Assembly: GCA_963752755.1 (NCBI GenBank)
Contig: CAVVZJ010000011.1
Location: 62,001 to 126,000 of the forward strand
Source of the DNA: CAVVZJ01 sp963752755
Lineage (GTDB): Bacteria > Planctomycetota > Planctomycetia > Isosphaerales > Isosphaeraceae
Length of the DNA stretch: 64,000 nucleotides
Direction: 5' to 3'
Shown: one piece after another, positions 36,144 to 43,688 of the stretch
Layout of the letters: every line of letters starts with the position of its first letter
Numbering within the stretch: position 1 is the stretch's first letter
Position numbers and translations under genes: made by a program
The notes under the pieces: model-generated
Database searches by the model: none
What the model was told of the DNA's origin: nothing
Seen by the model: only the letters and a program-made list of their open reading frames with translations

Positions 36144-36576
36144 TCAGGCGATCGGATGCGGGACCGGGCTCGGAAGCTCGATGCAGACGATCTGCCCGTG
36201 GAAGTGGACGCAGTAGCGCCGAGGGGGATGGAACTCCGCGGCGACAGTTGCGCCGTCCGCGTGGCGTACCTCTTGTTCCGTGATGCGGAACCCCATCGCC
36301 TCCAGCCGCTCCCCGGCGACAGTCTCGTTCACACTCTTCAACGGATACCGCTTCTCGACGTGGGCGAGCGCGTGATGAACCGCGTCGCGGGTCGCCTTGT
36401 CCAGGGACTCGGTCGAGCGCCGCGATGGCTCGCAGCGCGACGGCTTCCTGGAGCTCGTGCGATACCACGCCCTCCTTGGGAGCGGGGTCGCCGCCGTGGA
36501 TCGCCAGGTAGAGCGCGATCAGCCAGGCCGCGTCGCGTTCGTGAGTCAGGCGGATGTCGTGCAGTTCGGTGGACAT
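36144..36576 (-). CDS. Hypothetical protein (one frameshift)
   Basis: ATG at 36576 gives MSTELHDIRLTHERDAAWLI, then ALYLAIHGGDPAPKEGVVSH. Near 36430 an indel moves to a frame with a coherent C-terminus: ESLDKATRDAVHHALAHVEK, RLEAMGFRITEQEVRHADG, RYCVHFHGQIVCIELPSP. About 144 residues, soluble, with no known motif. Codon pattern and continuity support a real gene. The function is unknown. Confidence 0.5.
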
Positions 36577-36715
36577 CGTCGGTTCGATTCTCCGGCCATG
36601 CCGGGTAGGGGAGTGCGTTCGGTCGTTCGGTTCTGAATCGCGAGAGTAACGTCAGGTGGCAGGACCGGCGATGACTGACGCCCGGAGGTCCGCCGCCTGC
36701 TGGCCCCTGGCCGGC

Positions 36716-38792
36716 TTACGGCCCTTGGGGAGCGAGCACAAAGGCGCACACCTTCTGGGCGTCGTACTGGTTCTGGCGGCTCCAGCCGTCGGTCGCCATC
36801 GCGGCGACATACAGGTTCTCGGAGAACCCCGCGACGCGGCATTTCCCGATCAGGTCGTCCACCGTGTCGCTCGCCGAGAGGGTGCCGGCGGTGACGGGTC
36901 CGTTCGCGGCGAGGACCACGGGAGTCACGCCCCGCGTGACGTTGAAGCTGTAGGTGGCGAAGTTGTGTGGGTGATGCACCTCGTAGCCGAGCGTCACCGA
37001 ACCCGGGCGCGTCCGGATCGTATTGCAGGACGCCGCAATCGTCGGCGCCGACCCCGCTGCGCATCGGAGCGGCGATGTCGGCTGTACAGACGTTGTTGTC
37101 GATGTGCAGAGTCATCACGAAGCCATTGCTGCTGATCAGGCCGAGCGCGGCGGCGTCGGAGGTGTGGATCGTCCCCGAGAGGTCGGTCGACGTCGGCACG
37201 CGGAAGTTGATTCCCAGGGCCGCGAGGTTGGCGGACGCCCCGGCCGAAGTGAAGAGCTCGACCTTGATCTGGTACGGGCCGAAGTCGGTGTTCGGATGGG
37301 GGAGCAAGACGGTGGTGGGAAACTTGGCGCTGGTGAGGTCCTCGTAGAGGTCGGGGAAGCTGTATTGCCCGAGCGGCGGCAGCGCGGGTGGGATCTCGAA
37401 AAGGTCGGGCACGTTGTTGACGACCTTCGGCCCGAGGGAGAGGACCTCCAGCACCAGGTCGCCGCCGACGACGTGCGTGTAATGCCGGTGGACCTCGCTC
37501 GACAGCGGCGTCCAGGCCCCGGCGGCCCCCTTGCGGTAGGAGACCCGATAGTACTTGACGTCGTGGAGTTCCCGGAGTCGGTTGTCAAACTCGATCCGGA
37601 ACCGCAGCAGACCGCCGAACGGCTCACCCACGTCGGTCAGACCGAGATTCGCGGCGTCGGTCGTCGCCTGGAGATCCTGACTCGTGCCGTGGATCCGGCT
37701 CAGCGGCAGGTTGCCGACGGCGGCGACGAGCACCCAGTCGTCGGGCGCGATGACCGGCGGGCAGGGCCGGCAGGTCCGCGCCAGGGGGCTTGTCGTGTAG
37801 AGCGTGACCTCGGTGCCGCAGGCGTAATTCCAGTGCGTGTAGCATCCGATTGGGGTCGGGGCGTAGATCGTCACGTCGAAGAAATTGAAGAGGCGCTGCG
37901 TGGCCTTGAAGTAAAGGTCCGGTGTGTCGGAGTTTGAGCAGCCGCGGAAGAAGATCGCCCGGAAGTGACCGCAGTCGTCGGTCTTCGCCGTGGCAATCCG
38001 CCGGATCTTCACGAAGCCCGGGTAGAAGAGACAGATCAGCGGGCGGACCAACTCCGCGCGGTCGATCAACGACTGGCGGAAGGCGAACGTTTCCGAGACG
38101 CCCGCGAGGAACTGGAGGTCGGCCATACCCGGCCGGACGCTCGCCTCGGACAGCGCCGGACCCGCCGCCATCGCCATCAGGGGCCCGGGGTCCGGGCCGG
38201 GGCCCGGCGGGAATGGGCCGACGCCCGGCTTCACCAGGTGGGGATTGAGGATCAATTCCCGGAGGTGTTCGATGACCGGGTCGGGCAGATTCTGGATGAT
38301 GATCGGGAACGGGTCCACCTCGTAAACCTCCACGGTCGCCTGGCAGACCGGCAGGTCGATCGGCACCCCCCCGCTGATGTCCCGTTTCAGCAGCGTCCCC
38401 GGCACGAAGCAGAGCCCGTACAGCCAGCATCCCCACTCACCTGGGAAGACGTCGATCTGCGCCTGCTCGGCGGTCTTGCCCGGCTCGATCCGCAACTGCT
38501 GCTCGACCGCACCGCGCCGTTGTAGTTCCTCGATCCCGACCCCCGCCGTCTCGATCACCGGCCCGACCAGGAGGCGAACCCCCTGAGGCTCTCGCGTCGC
38601 GGGAAACGACAACCTGGCGGACGCCTTGCCGTCGAGCGGTTGGGTGTCCAGCAAGTGTCCGCCCGCCGAGAAGGCGTACACCGCCGCCTCGGGGGCCTTC
38701 AATCCGTTTTCCGACTCGAACATCTGCACCCGTACGTCGAGGTTCACGCCCCCGTCGACGCTCCGGGCGTCCACCGCTTCGATCGTCGCCAT
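36716..38792 (-). CDS. Large Cys-containing protein of unknown function (one frameshift near the C-terminus)
   Basis: ATG at 38792 gives MATIEAVDARSVDGGVNLDV, with no signal peptide. The first 100 residues look beta-rich, with a segment like a transthyretin-type carrier (AAVYAFSAGGHLLDTQPLDG). A Cys-containing region follows (GEWGCWLYGLCFVPGTLLKR), then a Pro/Gly linker (VGPFPPGPGPDPGPL), FYPGFVKIRRIATAKTDDCG and CYTHWNYACGTEVTLYT. The frame is open for 600 codons. One shift near 37000 leads to GYEVHHPHNFATYSFNVTRG and a stop at 36716. Total about 690 residues. I do not recognise the family. Confidence 0.65.
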
Positions 38793-39321
38793 GGGATGTC
38801 TCCTGATGAGAGATGGCTGCCCCGCCGACTCCGACGCCGCCCAGGGCGACCCGATTCTCGGGCCGTGGTCCCCGGCGTCGGCCGTCGGCGATCGCGACTC
38901 CCCCGCACCTCATCTCCTCAATCAAGCCAAATCCATTAATAGCTAACCAGAGAAACTTTTCAATGGAAAAAATTGATTAGTTTTTGAATTTTTGATATCG
39001 AGAGCGTCCGCACACTTCCGTGCGGGAGTGCTGGGGTAGGGACGCCCTCGCTCCTGCGACGGGGGTCCGGTTGACTCGCTCCCGAAACGGCAGGGCGCGG
39101 TCCGTCCCCGAGACGACCCTCGAAGACTTCGGGCAGACCGCCGGAACGCAGCGCGATCCAGACGACCGGCCGCATTCGGAATCGCCGGGCCTGCATTCCC
39201 GTTGCAGAAAGGAGTCCGACCAACGTCGCTCGAGCCGAACCCCTGGATTTATCCCGAGTCCGGTCCGGCCTGGGCCGGACTCCGCTCAGGCCGGCGCGCA
39301 CCAGCTCCAGGCAATTCGGCA
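38793..39321. other. Intergenic region with an AT-rich island
   Basis: About 530 bases. The stretch 38925-39000 is strikingly AT-rich for this genome (tttttgaatttttgatatcg near its end) and lies upstream of the large unknown gene, so it is a candidate promoter or regulatory zone. Towards holB the sequence returns to high GC, with no gene recognised. Confidence 0.5.
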
Positions 39322-40331
39322 TCAAGGCCGTCGCCCCAACAATCGGCCGAGGTCAGCGGACAGGGCTTCGAGGATCAGGGGCAGGTTCGCCTTGCGGCGG
39401 ATCTGGTAATCGGCTTCGAGGCAGCGGTCGGCCAGGAGGAAGACGTCTTCGGGTTCGAGCCGCTCGGCCAGGGAAACGGCGGCTCGGCGGTCGGCCGGGT
39501 CGGGTGAGGGCGGTTCGAGGCCGGCGGTCTGCCAGAGGACCGAGCGGAAGAACCGCGCCAGCTCGCCCATCAACAACCCGGCCCGCTCGCGTTGGCGAAC
39601 GCTCTCCTTGCCCGCCTCCTTCACGAACGCCTCGATCCGCTGCGTCAGGCCCGGCGGGTTGAACCCCCGCGGGCCGGCCAGCTCGTCGATGAGCGATGCG
39701 GCGGAAGCCCTCCAGGTCCGGGCTCGCCAGGCCGACCGCCCGCCCGACGCTCCCCTCGCCCAGCTTCGCTAGCCTCGCGGCTTCCTCGGCGTCGTCGGTC
39801 ACCCCCTGCTCCAGCAGCACGGTCGCCAGATCCGGCTCGCTCAACGGGTCGAACCGGAGCACCCGGCATCGCGAGATCACCGTGTCGAGCTGCGCCTCGG
39901 CCGTCGTGCCGATCAGGATCAGGACCGAGCCCGGCGGCGGTTCCTCCAGCGTCTTCAGGAAGGCGTTGGCCGCCTCCTCGCTCAGGTCGTCGGCGTCATC
40001 GACGATCGCGATCCGGCGCGAGCCGCGCATTGGCTTGAGGCCCAGGTCGAGGCAGAGGTCGCGGATCACCTTGATCGGCAGCTCGTGCTTGTCCTCCGGC
40101 TTACCGATCATCAGGACATCCGGATGCGAATCCGCCTCGACCTGCAAGCAGCTCGGGCATGCGCCGCACGGGTCGAGCGCCGCCTCGGGCCTTCGGCTCG
40201 CAGAGCAGCGCCTGGGCCAGCGTCCGGGCGAACCGCTTCTTGCCCACCCCCTCCGGCCCGACGAACAGCAAGGCGTGCGGGAACCGGCCCTGCGCCAGGC
40301 CCTCGCCGCAGGTCCTCGACCCGCCGGTCAT
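39322..40331 (-). CDS. holB: DNA polymerase III delta' subunit (frameshifted)
   Basis: The start at ATG 40331 overlaps the tmk stop (ATGA). Blocks in order: FPHALLFVGPEGVGKKRFAR (Walker A GPEGVGKKR), a Cys cluster reading CGACPSC in the proper frame, KPMRGSRRIAIVDDADDLSE (Walker B-like), AANAFLKTLEEPPPGSVLIL and TVISRCRVLRFDPLSEPDLA. The C-terminal domain ends LILEALSADLGRLLGRRP. Shifts occur near 40310, 40180 and 39695. This is the clamp-loader delta' subunit, normally essential. The tmk-holB order is common in bacteria. Confidence 0.88.
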
Positions 40332-40981
40332 GTCCGCGAACGGTTCGCCAGGGCACGCTCCACCTCGCTTCGAATCCGCAACGCCACCGCCTCCGGGTCG
40401 GCCGAGGCATCGATCCAGGGCATACGGATCGGAATACCCCTTCAACGCCTCGTGAAACCCGTCCCGGACCCGCCGGTGGAACGCCGCGCCGCGGTCCTCC
40501 ATCCGGTCGCGCGGGGCTCCGACGCGGGCCGAGGCCACCTCGGGCGGCACGTCGAGCACCACGGTCAGGTCGGGCATCAGGCCGCCCGTCGCCACCGGCC
40601 GACCCGCCACAGCTCCTCGACCTCCAGGCCCCCGGCGTAACCTTGATAGACCACGTTCGCCAGCAGGAACCGGTCCGACACGACGACCTTCCCCGCCTCG
40701 ATCGCCGGCCGGACGACCTCCTCGACGAGCTGCGCCCGGCTGGCCATGTACAGCAGCATCTCGGCCCGCAGGCCGATCGCCAGTTCCGAGCGGTCGAGCA
40801 GCAACGCTCGCAGCCGATCGCCCAGCGGCGTGCCGCCGGGGTCGCGGCAGGCGACGACGTCATGGCCCTCGGCGCGCAGCCAATCGACCAGCCGCGCTGC
40901 CTGGGTCGTCTTGCCGCCGCCGTCGGGGCCGTCAAGCGTCAGGAAGAACCCGCGCCGGCCCGGGGAGGACGTCTCCGTCAT
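40328..40981 (-). CDS. tmk: Thymidylate kinase (frameshifted)
   Basis: ATG at 40981 gives MTETSSPGRRGFFLTLDGPD, then P-loop LDGPDGGGKTTQAARLVDWL, the DR-type ACRDPGGTPLGDRLRALLLD, LLLYMASRAQLVEEV-like MLLYMASRAQLVEEVVRPAI and VVSDRFLLANVVYQGYAGG. After a shift near 40590 come MPDLTVVLDVPPEVASARVG and DRMEDRGAAFHRRVRDGFHE. A further shift near 40430 leads to SEVERALANRSRT and a stop at 40328. The enzyme phosphorylates dTMP. Its stop overlaps the holB start. Confidence 0.9.
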
Positions 40982-41267
40982 GGCTCTATCGTAACCGCGA
41001 CCGGCCGGACGGAGAAGCTCAGCCCGCCGAGATGACGCAACCCTTCGATTCTTCCTTCTGGAAAAGACATCCCTCCCCCGATAAAATGACGCCGGGACCC
41101 CGTGTCTTTGCGTTCCAGCGTCGCCTCGCATCCGGCCCGCGAGGCAGTGGTCGCGTCGTCGAGGCGACCGGCCCCGGGGACCATCCCGCCCGTGTGCGAG
41201 CCCCGGAATGACTCCACCCATTTCACACCCTCACCGCTGCCGGGGCGGTCGAATTGCGGAGGACCGC

Positions 41268-41498
41268 GTGGCCAAGGAAGAACCGATCCGGGTCGAGGGC
41301 CGCATAGTCGAGGCCCTGCCCAATACCCAGTTCATGGTCGCCTTCGAGGAAGGCCCGCTGCGGGGCCACAAGGTGCTGGCCCACATCGCCGGCAAGATGC
41401 GCAAGAACTTCATCCGCATCGTGCCCGGTGACAAGGTGACCGTCGAGCTGACCCCCTACGACACCTCCAAGGGCCGCATCGTCTATCGCGAGCGCTGA
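41268..41498 (+). CDS. infA: Translation initiation factor IF-1 (GTG start)
   Basis: The GTG at 41268 is preceded by GCGGAGGACCGC, a strong ribosome binding site that fixes the start (MAKEEPIRVEGRIVEALPNT). The OB-fold protein continues FMVAFEEGPLRGHKVLAHIA, GKMRKNFIRIVPGDKVTVEL and ends TPYDTSKGRIVYRER. At 76 residues and intact, it is a standard IF-1. An upstream in-frame ATG at 41208 would add unrelated sequence. The neighbouring gene at 41705 encodes a second initiation-factor-like protein on the other strand. Confidence 0.95.
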   Translation: MAKEEPIRVEGRIVEALPNTQFMVAFEEGPLRGHKVLAHIAGKMRKNFIRIVPGDKVTVELTPYDTSKGRIVYRER

Positions 41499-41704
41499 GC
41501 CCAACCCACGCCCGACGTCCCGCCCCGACGACGGACCGACACACTCCGAATCGCACCGCTCGTACCCCGCCTTCGCGACCGACTCGACCCGACCCGATCC
41601 TCCGGACCGATCGACGGTCGAATCGCCAGGCCAACGACCCACTCGCCCCGCGGCTCGACGCGCGATGACCCGCCCGTCGCCCTCGGGGCCGGAAGTGCGT
41701 CGCC

Positions 41705-42061
41705 TCAACCACGCCGGGTCTTGTAACCCAGCCCCCTCAACGCCGACTCGGCCGACGCGACGTGGTCGCCCTGCAACTCGATCCGACCGTCCTTGACCGT
41801 ACCCCCCGCGCCGCACTTCGCCTTGAGCGACGCGGCCAGGGCGTCCAGGTCGTTGCCCTCCGGGTCGAGGTTGGCGACGACTGTCACCACCTTGCCCTTC
41901 GGCCGCTTCTCGAGCCGCAGCCGCGCCGTCTGCTTCTCCGGTGCGAGACGCACCGGCTCCGGCGCCGGCGGCGGCGGGCAGTCGCACTCCGATTCCAGCT
42001 TCCCGCAACGCTCGCAGCGCGGCGGCCGATCCCAGGGCGTTCCGGCGAACAGGCGTCCCAA
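41705..42061 (-). CDS. SUI1/YciH (eIF1-like) translation factor
   Basis: ATG at 42061 gives MGRLFAGTPWDRPPRCERCG, with a CERC/CDC cluster reminiscent of a zinc knuckle. The SUI1 domain follows: RLEKRPKGKVVTVVANLDPE, LDALAASLKAKCGAGGTVKD and GRIELQGDHVASAESALRGL, then GYKTRRG. The length of 118 residues is normal for bacterial YciH, which affects start-codon fidelity. The gene is intact and converges on infA. Confidence 0.92.
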   Translation of the reverse strand: MGRLFAGTPWDRPPRCERCGKLESECDCPPPPAPEPVRLAPEKQTARLRLEKRPKGKVVTVVANLDPEGNDLDALAASLKAKCGAGGTVKDGRIELQGDHVASAESALRGLGYKTRRG

Positions 42062-42094
42062 GTCGAGTCTCCCGTAAGGTCTGCGAAACGTCCC

Positions 42095-42607
42095 CTATTC
42101 CAGCGGCGACCGGGTATAGCGCGGATACAGCGCCACTCCCAGGTTGCCGCGCTTGCCGTACAGGAACTTCAGGTGATGATCGACGTGGTTGGCGATCGTC
42201 GCCACGACCTGCGCCAGGGTCTGCCGACCGGCCACCGTGTGGTTCCCCGCGCGGTTGAAGTCGGACGCCCCGAGCCGACGCAGGAGGCCGGTCATCCAGT
42301 GCCGATTGGCCGCGAACAGGTTCACCGCCTCCTCGACCGACATCTCGTGCCCGCCCAGCCGCGCGACCCAGGCCTCCTCGTCGAACGCCTGCAAGGTCGG
42401 TTCCTCCTCGGCGATGATCCGCTTCATCCGGTCGGCATAGACGAGGTCCGCGTCGAGCAGGTGCGTCACCAGTTCCGCGAGGCTCCATTGACCCGGTCCC
42501 GGCCGCGCCTGCTCCTGCTCGCGCGTGAGCTGTTGGGTCGCATACACCAGGATTTCTGCTCCGCTGGCGTAGCGAGCGATCAGGCCCTCAATCGGCTCGG
42601 TGCTCAT
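42095..42607 (-). CDS. DinB/YfiT-family four-helix protein
   Basis: ATG at 42607 gives MSTEPIEGLIARYASGAEIL. DinB features are PGQWSLAELVTHLLDADLVY (first metal-ligand His), LFAANRHWMTGLLRRLGASD and TLAQVVATIANHVDHHLKFL (the HxxxH pair). It has 170 residues and is intact. The superfamily uses a metal centre in thiol transfer or detoxification; the specific role is unknown. It lies 34 bases before the SUI1 gene, and the two are probably co-transcribed. Confidence 0.9.
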   Translation of the reverse strand: MSTEPIEGLIARYASGAEILVYATQQLTREQEQARPGPGQWSLAELVTHLLDADLVYADRMKRIIAEEEPTLQAFDEEAWVARLGGHEMSVEEAVNLFAANRHWMTGLLRRLGASDFNRAGNHTVAGRQTLAQVVATIANHVDHHLKFLYGKRGNLGVALYPRYTRSPLE

Positions 42608-42689
42608 CAGACATCCTCCGGTTGAAATGACCGGTGGCCCGTTATCGCCCGCTGATCCCTGCGTCCAGGGTGCGACGGCCCCGTGTGGT

Positions 42690-42742
42690 GTCGATGCGGA
42701 AGGGGCTCAACCCCTCTTCTACCGCTGAACCACTCCGGCTGC
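42690..42742 (-). other. tRNA-like 5' half fragment
   Basis: The minus strand reads GCCGGAGTGGTTCAGCGGTA then GAAGAGGGGTTGAGCCCCTT: a D-arm (TTC/GAA) and a hairpin resembling an anticodon arm, possibly TGA. No T-arm or matching acceptor strand follows. It is probably a degraded tRNA. Confidence 0.4.
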
Positions 42743-42813
42743 CAGTGGGACATGCGACCCCACGAGCATCTCTTCGCGGTCGGCCGTCCTGAGTGGTCGA
42801 TTCCCCTTCTCAT

Positions 42814-42942
42814 CCACGAACCCGCGGAGGCGGTCCAATTCGAGCCCGACACCTGGAGGCCAGCCGTTCCCGGGTGGCCCGACCGGACGACAGCCGGAGG
42901 CAGCTGTCCCACCATTCCAGGCCGGACCGCCTCCGCGGGTTC
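42814..42942. repeat. Dispersed inverted-repeat element, copy 1
   Basis: Perfect 20-bp arms (42817-42836, cgaacccgcggaggcggtcc, and its complement 42923-42942) flank about 86 bases. The inner part (ccggacgacagccg, cccacca) matches copy 2 at 47691-47799 in reverse orientation. No ORF lies inside. It is MITE- or REP-like. Confidence 0.85.
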
Positions 42943-42971
42943 GAGGATCAGGCGACCGCTGGACGGGACGG

Positions 42972-43042
42972 GATAGCGATCCCCCGTCGAGCTTTGGTGA
43001 CCGTCAAGAGCCGGGTGTGCCGTCGCTCAACGCCGGAATCCC
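42972..43042 (-). pseudogene. Degenerate tRNA-Lys-like copy
   Basis: The minus strand contains GGCACACCCGGCTCTTGACG, nearly identical to the D/anticodon region of tRNA-Lys(CTT) at 19884-19956 (GCACACCCGGCTCTTAACCG). The 5' end GGGATTC and 3' CTATCCC pair in five of seven positions. The T-arm is not recognisable and the anticodon stem no longer closes, so it is probably non-functional. Confidence 0.55.
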
Positions 43043-43069
43043 GGCGTCCCGTTTCGCTGCCACCGGCAA

Positions 43070-43140
43070 TCGGCCCGAACGGAGTTGAACCGCTGTCTGG
43101 CGATTATCAGGCGCCCGTTCTGCCGTTGAACTACGAGCCG
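43070..43140 (-). tRNA. tRNA-Ile (GAT anticodon)
   Basis: This gene has 71 nt. The acceptor CGGCTCG pairs with CGGGCCG and the discriminator is A. The D-arm is GTTC/GAAC. The anticodon stem GGCGC/TCGCC (closing C-T mismatch) encloses CTGATAA (GAT). The T-arm AGCGG/CCGTT encloses TTCAACT. CCA is not encoded. The unpaired closing base makes it slightly unusual. Confidence 0.75.
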
Positions 43141-43659
43141 TCTCGTCCCGAAAACGCACGAGCGACGCCCCCCCCCGGCCCCGAGCCCTTGCGGTCGCCG
43201 CCTCGTCGATTCGTCCCGATAGACGCCGAAACCCGGCGGATGTTCACGCCTGGAGTCGGTTTTTCCGGCGGCCGGAAGGGCAATTCGCGCGGATCTTTCT
43301 GGTAGGATCGAAGGTTGGGGGCGGGAATCTCGTCAAGAAGTGCGATCGGGAGGGCCGGGATTTCAGATAATAGGTTCGGGGGTCGCTGCGGAGCGGTCAC
43401 CGGGAACGCGGAAGCCGGAACCACCACCCAGGCACAAAGGACACGAAGGTTGCGCACAACTTCGTATTCCGCCATGTCCAGGAAACCGGAAGTCTTCACC
43501 GAGTCGCGAAAGTTGGCGCGATCCGTCAACTTCAGTGATTTCCCAGACTCTAGCCATTCCCCTCACCTCCCCCCCGGACTCCTTCGGACCCGTTCCTCGC
43601 CACGACGAAACGAACCCAACGGTAAGATGGGCAGTTTTCGAAACGAACCCAACGGTAAG
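43141..43659. other. Intergenic region before the glycoside-hydrolase-like gene
   Basis: About 520 bases. It contains ggcacaaaggacacgaagg at 43431-43449, related to a widespread intergenic motif, and the first units of the 33-bp tandem repeat. A long open frame reaching back to 43315 covers it, but lacks protein-like character until about 43690. Confidence 0.45.
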
Positions 43660-43688
43660 ATGGGCAGTTTTCGAAACGAACCCAACGG
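43606..43688. repeat. 33-bp tandem repeat, about 2.5 copies
   Basis: Units begin at 43606, 43639 and 43672 (cgaaacgaacccaacgg...). The first two are perfect and the third is cut after 17 bases. In the downstream gene's frame each unit encodes an 11-residue NEPNGKMGSFR block, so the length is a multiple of three. Confidence 0.9.

Noticed and set aside
43315..43659. 5' extension of the glycoside-hydrolase-like frame
   Set aside because: Sequence before the signal peptide is Arg/Ser-rich and includes intergenic repeat motifs; it looks non-coding.
43606..43688. Possible CRISPR-like repeats
   Set aside because: The units are contiguous with no spacers, there are only 2.5 copies, and no cas gene is near.
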